Shown: positions 25,614 through 35,386 of the stretch, piece by piece
Layout of the letters: each line of letters begins with the position of its first letter
How positions within the stretch are numbered: the stretch's first letter is position 1
DNA from: Flavobacterium sp. IB48
GTDB taxonomy: Bacteria; Bacteroidota; Bacteroidia; Flavobacteriales; Flavobacteriaceae
DNA length: 64,000 bases
NCBI RefSeq assembly: GCF_016405855.1
Contig: NZ_JAEFCA010000009.1
Coordinates: 62,001 to 126,000 of the forward strand
Direction: 5' to 3'
Position numbers and translations under genes: made by a program
Notes under the pieces: generated by a model
The model's database searches: none
The model's input: the letters and a program-made list of their open reading frames with translations, nothing else
What the model was told of the DNA's origin: nothing

Positions 25614-28001
25614 TTAATTTGCACGATTCCTTTCCTCTTCATTTCCAAAGTTTCTTTCGTTAGTTTTTACACTTTGATTTCCAAACTTATAACTCAAAGC
25701 AATTTTAAAAGCTCTAGAATCTCTGTAGTTTTCCATCGTATTTTTAATTCCGTTTGAATAATAAGAAATTAAAGGTTTTTGTGCGTTCAATAAATCTTCT
25801 CCAGTTAAAGTGATTGAAAGATTCTTTTTTAAAGCCAAAAACTTGACAGAAACATCTAAAATATTTAAAGTCGAAATATTAAAAACTTGATAACGTCCTG
25901 GTAATTGCAAACCATAATTTAAACCAAAGAAAAGAGTTTTAGATTGATTTACTGTAAAATCGTTATTGCTATAAATATAACCGTTGTAACCGTCTACAGA
26001 AGCAATTAAATTGGTTCTAGATTTTACGTTTTGATAGTTTAAATTGAACCCCATAAAGCTATTCCACCAAGAATATTTATTGAAATTGTAGTATGTTGAA
26101 AGACCGATTTGGTAAGTATCAGCGTAATTGATTGGTGTACTTTTGGTAATATTCGTTTCAGGATCAATAATTGCTAATTCTTGTCCGAAATTAGAAACCT
26201 GAGAAAAATAGATTGTATTTACCCATTTTTGATTTCGGATATAAGAAAACTCAAAATTATCTATAATAGAAGGTTTTAAGAACGGATTTCCTTGAGAATA
26301 GTAAAAGGGACTAGTTCTAATAACAAACGGATTCAAGTAATCAAAATCAGGTCGGCGGATTCTTCGGCTGTAATTTAAAGAATACGAGTTGTTATCGTTT
26401 GCATTGTAGGTAACGTAAGCCGTTGGAAACAATTTGATATAATTGTTTTTGTTAGTTTGGTTTAGATTTTCAGAATAGCCTTCTGTTTGTGTAGCTTCTG
26501 TTCTTAAGCCGATTTGCGTTTCCCATTTTTCGTTTAATTTTTTGTTTGCAGAGAAATAGATTGCTTCATTGTATTCTTTGTATGTGAATATATTAGAATA
26601 ATTGGTGTCCAGAATCAGAGTTCCAGTTTCGTTGTCAAAAACAGTCAAATTGTTTTTAGTATTAGTATAAAATCCTTTTCCTCCAAAACTAATATTTGCC
26701 CAAGAATAAGGAAGTGAAATGTCAATTTTTGCCGAATAATTTTTCAATCGGTTTAAGTTAGAATTGATTGCAGCAAAGTAAGTTTCGGGAATATTTTCAT
26801 TTTGGTTGTCTATTTCATTTCCTGAAAATGTACGAGAATCGTCTTTTTGATAATTGAAATAATCCAAATCAACCGTAATATTTTTGCCTTCATTATTTAA
26901 GCTAAAAACGTTATTCCAATTTATAGAATTCATTTTCGGTTTGTTCTGTGCATTTACATCAGATAATATATAAGAATTGATTTCTCCAGAAGTATTGTAA
27001 CGAGTTGTCAGCGGATTATTTACTGCATTTCTATCATTAAAACTTCCTAAATATTTTACTCCAGACGTCCATTTTTCAGTCAGTTTATAATCGGCACCAA
27101 AACCAATGCTCAATATATCCGTTTTTGATTTGGTTTTAAGATCATGTTTCCAAAGCTCATTTGGATAATAAATTCGATTATCAGAAGTGGTGCGAAATTG
27201 ATCTGTTCCTTTATTGATTGAAGCCTGAAGCGACAATTTATTATAATTGTAGATAAATAATCCGTTTATGTTTCCGCTTGCGTAACTTCTTTGTACATAA
27301 GTAGAGCCAAGATTTGCAGTCCAAGAATTCGCTTTAGCAGTTTTCAGTTTAATATTGATTAAACCGCTGTTTCCTTCTGCTTCATATTTTGCTGGAGGCG
27401 TTGTAATTACTTCGATGCTTTTTATGTTATCAGCAGGAATGGATCTAAGAAATGCAACGAGATCTTCCTGTATCATTTTGTTCAAACGATCATCAATCAT
27501 AACCAAAACTTCTCCTTTTCCAACAATAGAAATGGTTTCGTTCTGAACTCGTACTGTTGGCGTAGATTTTAAAGCATCCAAAGCTGTTCCGCCAGTTGCA
27601 ACAACAGAATTTTCGACATTAAAAACCAATCGATCTACTTTTTGTTCTACCAGTTTTTTTCTTGATTTTATAGTTACGCCGTCTAATTGCACTAATTCTT
27701 TCACTTCAATTATTCCTAAATCAAGATCTTGATTTACGATTATTTCTTTGTTGCTGAATTCGGTTCCAAATTTTTCTATAATTAATCTATAACTCCCTTT
27801 TTCAGGATTTAAAATAAAGTTACCTAAACTATCAGTTAAAGCTTGTAGATGTAAAGTTTTGTCTCCTTTTAATAAAGATGCCGTTACAAATTCCAGCGGC
27901 GTTTTATTCTGATTGATGATTTTTCCTTTTACTGAAAATTGTTGTGCGAATACGTTAATTTGAAATAGAAATAAAATTGATACTAAAATGATTCTGTTCA
28001 T
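25614..28001 (-). CDS. Outer-membrane beta-barrel receptor (TonB-like, OMP_b-brl_3 type)
   Basis: The 795-residue protein has a signal peptide ending NVFAQ and a CarboxypepD_reg-like domain at about 22-100 (FSVKGKIINQNKTPLEFVTA). A plug-like domain follows, with ALKSTPTVRVQ, GEVLVMIDDR and IKSIEVITTPPAKYEAEGN, then a long barrel with SLNYSRRIRRPDFDYLNPF, a phrase typical of the OMP_b-brl_3 family. It lacks a canonical siderophore signature, so the substrate is open. It is transcribed divergently from a LytS/LytR-type system across a 141-bp gap, which suggests control by that pair. Confidence 0.8.
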   Translation of the reverse strand: MNRIILVSILFLFQINVFAQQFSVKGKIINQNKTPLEFVTASLLKGDKTLHLQALTDSLGNFILNPEKGSYRLIIEKFGTEFSNKEIIVNQDLDLGIIEVKELVQLDGVTIKSRKKLVEQKVDRLVFNVENSVVATGGTALDALKSTPTVRVQNETISIVGKGEVLVMIDDRLNKMIQEDLVAFLRSIPADNIKSIEVITTPPAKYEAEGNSGLINIKLKTAKANSWTANLGSTYVQRSYASGNINGLFIYNYNKLSLQASINKGTDQFRTTSDNRIYYPNELWKHDLKTKSKTDILSIGFGADYKLTEKWTSGVKYLGSFNDRNAVNNPLTTRYNTSGEINSYILSDVNAQNKPKMNSINWNNVFSLNNEGKNITVDLDYFNYQKDDSRTFSGNEIDNQNENIPETYFAAINSNLNRLKNYSAKIDISLPYSWANISFGGKGFYTNTKNNLTVFDNETGTLILDTNYSNIFTYKEYNEAIYFSANKKLNEKWETQIGLRTEATQTEGYSENLNQTNKNNYIKLFPTAYVTYNANDNNSYSLNYSRRIRRPDFDYLNPFVIRTSPFYYSQGNPFLKPSIIDNFEFSYIRNQKWVNTIYFSQVSNFGQELAIIDPETNITKSTPINYADTYQIGLSTYYNFNKYSWWNSFMGFNLNYQNVKSRTNLIASVDGYNGYIYSNNDFTVNQSKTLFFGLNYGLQLPGRYQVFNISTLNILDVSVKFLALKKNLSITLTGEDLLNAQKPLISYYSNGIKNTMENYRDSRAFKIALSYKFGNQSVKTNERNFGNEEERNRAN

Positions 28002-28117
28002 GGTTTTGAATTTAATTACAGGACAAAACTGTTAGAATTAAAACCTAAAAACCACTTTTATCGACAAACCCATTCGATTAATCTGCAAACCCGTTAAAAT
28101 GCTTTTTACTGAATGTA

Positions 28118-28125
28118 TATCTTTG
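28118..28125 (+). promoter_or_regulatory. -7 element that decides the histidine kinase start
   Basis: TATCTTTG matches TAnnTTTG. It lies inside the longest possible reading frame, which opens at 28113, so transcription would start near 28131. That makes the ATG at 28143 the likely start of the kinase. Confidence 0.5.
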
Positions 28126-28142
28126 TTTTAAAAATATACCGA

Positions 28143-29165
28143 ATGTATAAAGGAACCATTACCAAAAGGCTCGAATGTCTAATTCATATTATTTATTGGC
28201 TTTTAATTTCATATTTCACTTTCGTGAAAAATCCGATTGGAGCACGATTTTCTGTACCAGATCTATTTCTTTGCACTTATTTTATTGTTTTCATTATTAC
28301 GTTTTATTTTCATTATTTGATCGTAATGAAAAAGGTTTTCAAAGCTTTCAATTGGAAAAGGCTTTTTGCGGGAGTTTTCGTTTCATATCTCATTTTTACT
28401 TTTCTAAGATTTGTTTTAGAGCAAATCATAACCAAACTTTTGTTTGATAGAGTAAATTATACCAACGTTAATTTTCTGAGTTATATGCTCGATAATTTGC
28501 ATTATAGTAGTATGGCAATTATTTTGAGTTCGTTTCTTTGGTTCGTGATTTATTCGATTCGTCTTTTAGAATACAACAAGATCATTGTGGAAGAAAATAA
28601 GAATACCGAAATCAAATTTTTGAAAGCTCAGATTAATCCACACTTTGTATTTAATACTTTAAATAATATTTACTCAATGGTTTATTTTCAGTCAGATAAG
28701 TCATTAATGGCAATTGATAAATTAAGTAAAATTATGCGTTTTACCACTTACGAATCGCAGAAAGAAAAGATTAAATTAGCAGATGAAGTTGAGTATATAA
28801 AAGCATATATTGAGCTCGAAGAATTGAGGCATCAAGAGAATCTTTTGGTTGATTTTAATGTCGAAATCAAAAATGAGTTGGAAGAAATTCCGCCGTATAT
28901 TTTATCGCCTTTGGTCGAAAATGCTTTAAAGCACGGAGAAGTTTCAGACTCAGAACCAATAGAAATTCAGCTAAAAGTTTCATCTGAAAAATTGATTTTT
29001 AAAGTGAAGAATAAAATTGGAACACAGAAAAAAGATAGTTTAGGCGGAATTGGTTTAGATAATTTGCAAAAGCGTTTACAGATTCATTATCCCGAAAAGC
29101 ACCAAATTAAAATCACCAAAGAAGAAAACCATTTTACAGCAGAACTTGAAATAGATTTAAAATGA
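28143..29165 (+). CDS. LytS-type sensor histidine kinase (His_kinase family)
   Basis: From ATG 28143 the protein has 340 residues. The first 140 hold four membrane helices (CLIHIIYWLLISYF, LFLCTYFIVFIITFYFHYL, FAGVFVSYLIFTFL, MAIILSSFLWFVIYSI). The phospho-acceptor region is FLKAQINPHFVFNTLNN, with the His of the LytS-type HxxF motif. The ATPase end carries LSPLVENALKHG and GGIGLDNLQKRL. It overlaps the response regulator as ATGA. It probably senses a membrane or envelope state and controls the divergent outer-membrane barrel. Confidence 0.85.
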   Translation: MYKGTITKRLECLIHIIYWLLISYFTFVKNPIGARFSVPDLFLCTYFIVFIITFYFHYLIVMKKVFKAFNWKRLFAGVFVSYLIFTFLRFVLEQIITKLLFDRVNYTNVNFLSYMLDNLHYSSMAIILSSFLWFVIYSIRLLEYNKIIVEENKNTEIKFLKAQINPHFVFNTLNNIYSMVYFQSDKSLMAIDKLSKIMRFTTYESQKEKIKLADEVEYIKAYIELEELRHQENLLVDFNVEIKNELEEIPPYILSPLVENALKHGEVSDSEPIEIQLKVSSEKLIFKVKNKIGTQKKDSLGGIGLDNLQKRLQIHYPEKHQIKITKEENHFTAELEIDLK

Positions 29166-29860
29166 ATAAAAAAATAAACTGCATTATTCTGGATGACGAA
29201 CCTTTTGCTGTAAAATTAATTGCCGATTACGCTTCTAAAATCTCAAGGCTAAATGTTTTGTATGCAGATAGTGATGTCTTTAAAGCGATTGAAGTTTTAA
29301 ATACAGAATCGGTCGATTTGATTTTTATTGATATCCAGATGCCACAATTGACTGGAATCGAATTGATGCAGATGTTCAATCAGAAGTATAATTTCATTAT
29401 TACATCAGCTTATCCGCAATATGCCTTAGAAGCTTTTCAGTTTCATGTGATTGATTATTTATTAAAACCGATTACGTTTAATCGTTTTTATCAAAGTGTA
29501 GAAAAGTTCATTCGTTGGCAGGAAACTTTTCAAACTCCTGAAAAAGAGGGAGATGATTATCTATTTGTAAAAGCTGACCGAAAGCATTATAAAATTGCTC
29601 TAAACGATATTTTATATATTGAAGGATTACGAGATTATATTCGTATTCATACCAATGACGAAAAGATAATGGCATTGGAGAATATGAAAGATATTTTGGC
29701 GAAGCTTCCATCAAATCAATTTATTCGAATTCATCGATCGTATATTATTCCAAAGAATAAAATAAAGGTAATAGATGGAAACCAAATTGTAATGAAAAGC
29801 GGTAATGCTTTGCCAATAGGAGAGACGTATAGGAAATTAGTTAGTGAGTGGTTGATGTAA
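29162..29860 (+). CDS. LytTR-family response regulator
   Basis: The 232-residue protein has a receiver domain with the acidic pair DDEP, the phospho-acceptor Asp in FIDIQMPQ, and the Lys in YLLKPI. The C-terminal LytTR DNA-binding domain runs from about residue 135 (YLFVKADRKHYKIALNDILY through FIRIHRSYIIPKNKI). The 4-bp overlap with the kinase gene indicates a cognate pair. LytTR proteins bind paired direct repeats, and the likely target is the 28002-28142 intergenic region. I could not point to exact sites. Confidence 0.88.
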   Translation: MNKKINCIILDDEPFAVKLIADYASKISRLNVLYADSDVFKAIEVLNTESVDLIFIDIQMPQLTGIELMQMFNQKYNFIITSAYPQYALEAFQFHVIDYLLKPITFNRFYQSVEKFIRWQETFQTPEKEGDDYLFVKADRKHYKIALNDILYIEGLRDYIRIHTNDEKIMALENMKDILAKLPSNQFIRIHRSYIIPKNKIKVIDGNQIVMKSGNALPIGETYRKLVSEWLM

Positions 29861-29906
29861 GTTTAGAATGTTTTATAAATAGAAAATTAAAGTAAACTAA
29901 AAAGAA

Positions 29907-30275
29907 ATGAAGAAGTTGGAATTGTATTGGAAAGACTTTAATATCGGATCGATTGTTGAAACCAATTGGGATATGAGAAGCTCTGGTAATATTTCGTTTA
30001 AATTTGATTATTTGGCTGAACTATCTGAAAATAAACATTTAGCTGACTTTATAAAATTCTCTATAAAAGATAGCATTTTATTAGATGAAGGAGTTCAGGA
30101 TGATGATTTGATTTTTGCTCAAGCGGAAGAGGAAAAAAAATTTCTTGATTTAATAGTTGATACTACTACAGATTGGTATATTCTCGATGAGAAAGGCGAG
30201 AAAAGCATAATTCTTTGTCCAATATTTCATGAGGACGATCAGATAACATGGATGAAAGATTCGGACTATTTTTAA
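29907..30275 (+). CDS. Hypothetical acidic protein, 122 residues
   Basis: This is a small cytoplasmic protein with many Asp and Glu residues (ILLDEGVQDDDLIF, CPIFHEDDQITWMKDSDYF) and aromatic residues. I recognise no family. Its size and acidity recall immunity-type or SMI1-like proteins, but no toxin gene is next to it, so this is only a remark. It follows the response regulator by 46 bp and may be read from the same transcript. Confidence 0.5.
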   Translation: MKKLELYWKDFNIGSIVETNWDMRSSGNISFKFDYLAELSENKHLADFIKFSIKDSILLDEGVQDDDLIFAQAEEEKKFLDLIVDTTTDWYILDEKGEKSIILCPIFHEDDQITWMKDSDYF

Positions 30276-30403
30276 TTTTGTTTTATTCCCTTGCGTCGAT
30301 CAGTGCTTTTTGTGATTGGAAATTTTCGATATATTTACAAAAGAGAAATCCTGTTACTAATTTTAGATGACAGATTCTAATTCATTTATATTAATAGTAC
30401 CAA

Positions 30404-30904
30404 ATGCATATTATCTATCAAAGCTCCAAAATAATTATACGCGAATTTTTGCCTGAGGAAAAACAGACATTCTTAGATCTTTTTGAAGATAATCAAGTGA
30501 CGCAATATCTTCCTAATACTTCACCTGAAAGATATATCGAAATGTTTAGCGAACTGCTAGAAAATTATAAAAACAAAAATCTCAGCCGTTGGGCTATATT
30601 TGACCCTACCGATAATAGTTTTATAGGAATGTGTGTTGCCCGTATTTTTGTACACAATACAGATCAGATAGAGATAGGGTATGTGCTTAGTAGGGAATAC
30701 TGGGGAAAAGGTATTGCTACAGAAGTATGCAGCGCTATAACGCAGTATTGTTTTGAAAATACAAATACAAATGAAGTGGTCGCTATAACAGATCTTGAGA
30801 ACACTGGATCGCAAAATGTGTTGCAAAAAGTCGGGTTTAAGCGATTAAGCAATCTGATAAGAAATCAGGAGGAACTTGCTTATTTTAAAATAGAGAGATT
30901 ATAA
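30404..30904 (+). CDS. GNAT-family N-acetyltransferase (RimJ/RimL-like)
   Basis: The 166-residue enzyme has the GNAT acetyl-CoA site: strand IEIGYVLSREYWGKGIATEV (R/QxxGxG/A region as WGKGIA) and the later segment NTGSQNVLQKVGFKRL, typical of RimJ/RimL ribosomal-protein or antibiotic/peptide acetyltransferases. It begins IIREFLPEE, the common start of the subfamily. The substrate is unknown. It is a single gene, with a bidirectional terminator about 105 bp downstream. Confidence 0.8.
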   Translation: MHIIYQSSKIIIREFLPEEKQTFLDLFEDNQVTQYLPNTSPERYIEMFSELLENYKNKNLSRWAIFDPTDNSFIGMCVARIFVHNTDQIEIGYVLSREYWGKGIATEVCSAITQYCFENTNTNEVVAITDLENTGSQNVLQKVGFKRLSNLIRNQEELAYFKIERL

Positions 30905-31008
30905 TTTTATTTATGATGGTATTAAAACTTTAATTTGGTCCAAATGACTTTATAAAAGTATTTATTAAGATGTTGAATCGAATTCTGTCTCATCGAGGTA
31001 AATAGAAT

Positions 31009-31048
31009 AAAGAAAAGCCTGAGATTATATAGTCTCAGGCTTTTCTTT
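31009..31048. terminator. Bidirectional terminator
   Basis: AAAGAAAAGCCTGAGA pairs with TCTCAGGCTTTTCTTT around an 8-base loop, between convergent GNAT and DUF1772 genes. Confidence 0.75.
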
Positions 31049-31116
31049 ATGCTTGGAAAATCTTTTCGTATTTTTTCGTTTTTAGAAAGTCATATTGCTT
31101 TTAGTTGCAGTCCTCT

Positions 31117-31608
31117 TTATTTGTTTTCTCGAATACAGGTTAAAATCACAATTAGCAAACTTAATATTGATGCAACTGTTCTTATGTTGTTCCAAAAATT
31201 CCAACGTCTTTCAAATATATTTCGCATTTGCTTTGCTGCTATTTCTGTAGAACTTGAAATGTCGAAAACTTCTAATTTGTTGTTCAGCGGAACGTTTACA
31301 AAAGCCGTTACCAGAAAAACACCTAATAAATACATTAGCGTTGCGGTAATCAAAAATATAAATGAGTTTTGATTGTAACGTGAAATACAGGCAATAACAA
31401 GCATTATTAAAGCACCAAAAAAGCAAGTGAAAAATAATGGATTTTGAATTTCTTTATTTATGTGCTGCATAGCGCTAAGAAATTCTTTATCGCTCAATTT
31501 TCCTAAACCTAACGTAACAGAAACAGAGTAGGAAAAGAAAAGACCAGCCATTAAAGCAGTAAAAGTTGCCGCAATAACAAGTATGATGTCAGTCAGTTTC
31601 ATAGCCAT
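31117..31608 (-). CDS. DUF1772 (anthrone-oxygenase-like) membrane protein
   Basis: The 163-residue protein has four membrane helices (IILVIAATFTALMAGLFFSYSVS, PLFFTCFFGALIMLVIACI, FIFLITATLMYLLGVFLVTAF and a last near TVASILSLLIVILT). It has the DUF1772 wording FVNVPLNNKLE and RRWNFWNNIRT. Members are often found beside NAD(P)-binding proteins and AraC regulators. The ATG shares a base with the stop of the upstream gene (TAATG), so the two are translationally coupled. Function is unproven. Confidence 0.75.
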   Translation of the reverse strand: MAMKLTDIILVIAATFTALMAGLFFSYSVSVTLGLGKLSDKEFLSAMQHINKEIQNPLFFTCFFGALIMLVIACISRYNQNSFIFLITATLMYLLGVFLVTAFVNVPLNNKLEVFDISSSTEIAAKQMRNIFERRWNFWNNIRTVASILSLLIVILTCIRENK

Positions 31609-32234
31609 TAATTAGAAATACTAACCGCTTTTTTCAAATACTCTTTTGCTAAAACCTGTTGCAGCATGAAGTTCGCAACATCTGCGCGGGAAATTTTCAA
31701 ATTGAGCCCTTTAAGATTCCCATCAAACCCAATTTTAAATTGGTTGGTAATTTCTCCATCCGTGAAAGCACTTGGTCTTACAATGGAATAATCCAAATCG
31801 CTGTTTAAAATATAGTGCTCCTGTAATTTATGATCTGCAAAAGCTTTTTTTAGCAACATTCCAAACATGATGTGTTTCCAGACAAAATTTAGGTTTGCGT
31901 AACTTTCGCCCATTCCTAATGTAGTTTGGCAGATCAATCTTTTTATTCCGGTATTTTCCATTGCTTCAATAATTGTTTTGGTTCCCGCGGCTCTGATTGT
32001 TCCTGTTCTACCATCACCTAAGGCGCACAAGACCGCATCTTGATTTTTTATTGCATTTTCTACTTGCTTGGCATTTAATACGTCTCCTTTATAAAGTATT
32101 AAATTGGTGTTGACTACATGTTGCATTTTTTCAGGATTACGAACAAAGGCTGTAACTTGGTGGCCTTGTGCTATTGCCTGTTTTACGAGTTCTTGACCTA
32201 CTGTTCCTGTTGCTCCAAAAATTATAATTTTCAT
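31608..32234 (-). CDS. NAD(P)-binding atypical SDR (NmrA/epimerase-like)
   Basis: The 208-residue Rossmann protein has FGATGTVGQELVKQAI (TGxxGxxG type), AFVRNPEKM at the NADP-selecting position, and late phrases YSIVRPSAFTDG and ISRADVANFML. It resembles flavin-reductase-like or NAD(P)H-binding sensor proteins. The canonical YxxxK is not evident (HKLQEHYI is nearest), so it may be a redox sensor rather than an enzyme. It lies between an AraC regulator and DUF1772 in one leftward unit. Confidence 0.78.
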   Translation of the reverse strand: MKIIIFGATGTVGQELVKQAIAQGHQVTAFVRNPEKMQHVVNTNLILYKGDVLNAKQVENAIKNQDAVLCALGDGRTGTIRAAGTKTIIEAMENTGIKRLICQTTLGMGESYANLNFVWKHIMFGMLLKKAFADHKLQEHYILNSDLDYSIVRPSAFTDGEITNQFKIGFDGNLKGLNLKISRADVANFMLQQVLAKEYLKKAVSISN

Positions 32235-32312
32235 TTTATATCATTTTTTAAGTTAATGATACAAAGGTGCAACAGGGACTTTTTAGAAAATAGAATAAAA
32301 ACGACAGTACGG

Positions 32313-33083
32313 CTATTTACTGAATTTTTTTGGTGTTTTGCCTGTGAATGCTTTAAATACTTTGATGAAATGCGATTGATCTGCAAAGCCATTTTCGTAA
32401 ACGATGTCAGTCAATTTTGTATAATTCTTTATGGATAATTGTTCCAATGAAGCTTGAAATTGCAATATTTGCGCAAACTGTTTGGGTGAGAGTCCAGTTT
32501 CTTTTAAAAATCTCCTTTCAAAAGTTCGCAGATTGATCTTTTGCTTCTCAGCAATGGCACGAATAGGGACTTGTCCTTTTGCATCTATAATTTCTGCAAT
32601 TGCCTGACGTATTTCTAGATCGAGATTTTGTTTTTTGGTTTCAAAATAATGTAAAAGCAGATTAGAAATAATGTCAATTTTTTCGTTTACCGTTTTGCAT
32701 AAAATCAATTCCAGATTAAGCGCTGTAATTTTGTTGTCTGCATTGTCCAAATAATAGCAATTGTCATTTATGCTTTGTGGAAGAATACCAAAGAAGGTTT
32801 GCAGCACAAAAGGATACAGCTGAAAAACGAGAATAGAGTAAGATCCTGAAATTTCTAGCACAATTGGATTGATGGTTTGTCCGTAAACAAAAATTTCTGG
32901 CATTTTCTTATCATGAGGTTTTACCGTCAATCCATTTTCGGACTGATGAAACATCAAACCAGGAAAACCATCTGCAAAAAATGGCAAACTCGTTGTAGCT
33001 TTGTTCTCTTCGCTTTCAAATACCCAAATATTTTTTACAAAAAGCGAAATAGATTTATCTGGTATTATGGTTTGAGAATTCAT
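32313..33083 (-). CDS. AraC-family transcriptional regulator
   Basis: The 256-residue protein has an N-terminal sensory domain of the DUF6597 type (ISLFVKNIWVFE, PFFADGFPGLMF) and a C-terminal AraC double helix-turn-helix (IRAIAEKQKINLRTFERRFLKETGLSPKQF, DIVYENGFADQSHFIKVFKAFTGKTPKKF). It is the first gene of the leftward unit with the NAD(P)-binding and DUF1772 genes, 78 bp away, and probably controls them. The effector is unknown. Confidence 0.82.
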   Translation of the reverse strand: MNSQTIIPDKSISLFVKNIWVFESEENKATTSLPFFADGFPGLMFHQSENGLTVKPHDKKMPEIFVYGQTINPIVLEISGSYSILVFQLYPFVLQTFFGILPQSINDNCYYLDNADNKITALNLELILCKTVNEKIDIISNLLLHYFETKKQNLDLEIRQAIAEIIDAKGQVPIRAIAEKQKINLRTFERRFLKETGLSPKQFAQILQFQASLEQLSIKNYTKLTDIVYENGFADQSHFIKVFKAFTGKTPKKFSK

Positions 33084-33319
33084 TTTTGTCTTTGTAACAA
33101 GGGTTTTGTAGAATAATCGCTTGAATTTTTCATGCTAGAAATGGTTTGCATTTATGTTTATTCCAAATTAGCTCACTATCAAAAATAGCCATTTAGATTT
33201 AATTTTGTCATTGTTACTTTTCTGTTTACTAAACTGTGATTATAATTAATTATTTGTAAATAATTGAAATATAGTATGTTGGTTGCTTTTTTTGCTTAAA
33301 TTTATATAAAAAAAGTAAT

Positions 33320-34996
33320 ATGGCTACAGCTATACTTAGAGAACATCCTGAACTGGCACTTTTTTTATGCTTGGCTCTTGGGTTTTTAATCGGGCGTATT
33401 AAAATAGGTACATTTAAAATTGGTGTAGTATTAGGGACTTTATTTGCTGGAGTGCTAATTGGCCAATTGGATATTGATATTCCCGATATTGTAAAAACTA
33501 TTTTCTTTGACTTTTTCCTGTTTTCGACAGGATATAAAGTTGGTCCGCAATTTTTTCAAGGTTTTAAAAAGAATGCATTTCCGCAATTATTACTCACTTT
33601 GGTGATTTGTTTGTCGTGTTTATTAGTGGCATATTCTGTCTCCACTTTTTTAGGTTATGATATAGGGACAGCAGCTGGATTATTGGCAGGAGCGTTTTCT
33701 GAATCTACCGTGATTGGAACAGCTTCAGATGCTATCAGCCACTTAAATCTTGCCGATGCAGAAAAAAGCCGATTAATCAATAATATTCCCGTGGCCTATT
33801 CTGTAACTTATCTCGTAGGAGCAGCGTCTTTTGTTTTCTTTCTAACCGGAATTGCTCCAAAACTGCTTGGTATTAATTTAGTTGAAGAAAGCGATAAACT
33901 GGCTGAAACTATTTCAGGTGAAACTGAGTATGGTCCAGGAATGAAAAGCGCTTATCAGAGATGGATTATTCGAGCCTATAGAATAACCAACGAGAAATGG
34001 ATAGGAATCAGTATAAGCGAGTTTGAAAGATTAATATCTAACAAGAATATTGTGATCCAAAGGATACGCCATAAACATCAATTGCTAGACCCGAAACCTG
34101 ATACTATAATTTATAAAGATGATGTTTTGGTTATTATGGGACAGCACGGAATCATTTTAGACAGTCTCTTTTCTATTGGTCCAGAAATCTTGGATGAGGA
34201 TTTATTAAACTTCCCATTAGCGCATTTAGATGTTACAATAACCAATAAAGCAATTGAAGGAATAACAGTAAAAGCTCTTCGAAAAGCCAGTTTTTATCAT
34301 GGACTAATGCTAAACAAAATAACGAGAGAGAATCATGAAATACCACTTGAATCGAGAACAGTTTTAAATAGAGGTGATATTTTAAATCTTTCAGGTAGAC
34401 CTGCAAAATTGGAAGAAGCAGCGAAAGAAATAGGTTATCTGGATCGTTTAACTCCAGAGACCGATATCATTTTTGTCGGTTTAGGTATTGTTCTTGGCGG
34501 ACTTTTAGGTTTGCTTTCGGTAACATTATTTGGAGTTTCGGTAACTTTAACAACAAGCGGTGGTGCGTTGGTAATGGGATTAATTTTTGGTTGGCTACAT
34601 TCAAGAACTCCAGTTTTTGGAAAAATTCCAGAACCCGCTTTGTGGATATTTGACAACGTTGGACTTGCAGCGTTTATTGGTCTTGTTGGTCTTGCAGCCG
34701 GTCCAAGTTTTATTTCAGGTCTTAAAGAAACCGGTTTTGGTATTTTGCTTGCCGGTGTAGCAGTTGCTTTAATCCCGCATATCATAGGAATGTATTTTGG
34801 AAGATATGTATTAAAAATAAACCCTCTAATCTTACTTGGCGCGCAAACAGGTGCAGGTACCTCAACAATCGGATTAAAAGCTGTTCAAGATGCAGCAGGA
34901 AGCAAGTTTCCAGTTTTAGGCTATACCATTCCGTACGCATTAGCTAATATATTATTGACCGCTTTTGGACCAATACTTGTTGGTATGATGTCTTGA
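33320..34996 (+). CDS. AspT/YidE-type putative amino-acid exchanger with two RCK_C domains
   Basis: The 558-residue membrane protein has two halves of about five to six helices (residues 10-185 and 380-558), each with an Asp-Ala exchanger signature (FSTGYKVGPQFF, LVGLAAGPSF, LGAQTGAGTSTIG). They flank a cytosolic part with two TrkA-C/RCK_C domains (about 205-285 and 290-370). This is the layout of aspartate:alanine antiporters and YbjL/YidE. The substrate in flavobacteria is unknown; dicarboxylates or amino acids are likely. It is monocistronic with a terminator at 35043. Confidence 0.82.
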   Translation: MATAILREHPELALFLCLALGFLIGRIKIGTFKIGVVLGTLFAGVLIGQLDIDIPDIVKTIFFDFFLFSTGYKVGPQFFQGFKKNAFPQLLLTLVICLSCLLVAYSVSTFLGYDIGTAAGLLAGAFSESTVIGTASDAISHLNLADAEKSRLINNIPVAYSVTYLVGAASFVFFLTGIAPKLLGINLVEESDKLAETISGETEYGPGMKSAYQRWIIRAYRITNEKWIGISISEFERLISNKNIVIQRIRHKHQLLDPKPDTIIYKDDVLVIMGQHGIILDSLFSIGPEILDEDLLNFPLAHLDVTITNKAIEGITVKALRKASFYHGLMLNKITRENHEIPLESRTVLNRGDILNLSGRPAKLEEAAKEIGYLDRLTPETDIIFVGLGIVLGGLLGLLSVTLFGVSVTLTTSGGALVMGLIFGWLHSRTPVFGKIPEPALWIFDNVGLAAFIGLVGLAAGPSFISGLKETGFGILLAGVAVALIPHIIGMYFGRYVLKINPLILLGAQTGAGTSTIGLKAVQDAAGSKFPVLGYTIPYALANILLTAFGPILVGMMS

Positions 34997-35386
34997 TGAT
35001 ACTAAATCAAATGTAACATCTCTATATTTAAAACTTATCTTAAACAGCCTTCAGGCTGTTTTTTTATGATTTATAATAACCTTTTTTAAGCTGGACTAAA
35101 TAGTATAAGCGATTGATGTAGACGCTTTGTTTTCATGAAGTAGAACAATATGTTAAAAGATGAAAAAAGTTAATTGTTTACGGGAAAACGTACAAAAATG
35201 TTGTTTTATTGAATTATTTTCGTACATATATGCTGTTTGAAGAAAATATAATCTATCGTTGATTGACCCGAAGAATATTGTTTTATCTATTTAACCAAGT
35301 TGCTTAATTATTATAAATTTTGGTCGGAATAACTGAAACAGCGACCCTAAACTGACTGAAAGTAGGTAAATATAAACTAAATTATT
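34997..35386 (+). other. Intergenic region upstream of the T9SS cargo gene
   Basis: This 390-bp gap holds the exchanger's terminator (35043-35067) and then AT-rich sequence with no open frame that I trust. TAAATTTTGG near 35314 is an imperfect -7 element. Nothing else stands out. Confidence 0.45.
35043..35067 (+). terminator. Terminator of the exchanger gene
   Basis: AACAGCCT pairs with AGGCTGTT across a minimal loop, followed by seven T's. Confidence 0.75.

Noticed and set aside
29907..30275. Immunity protein of a toxin system
   Set aside because: Size and acidity fit, but no toxin or toxin fragment is adjacent and no immunity motif is clear.
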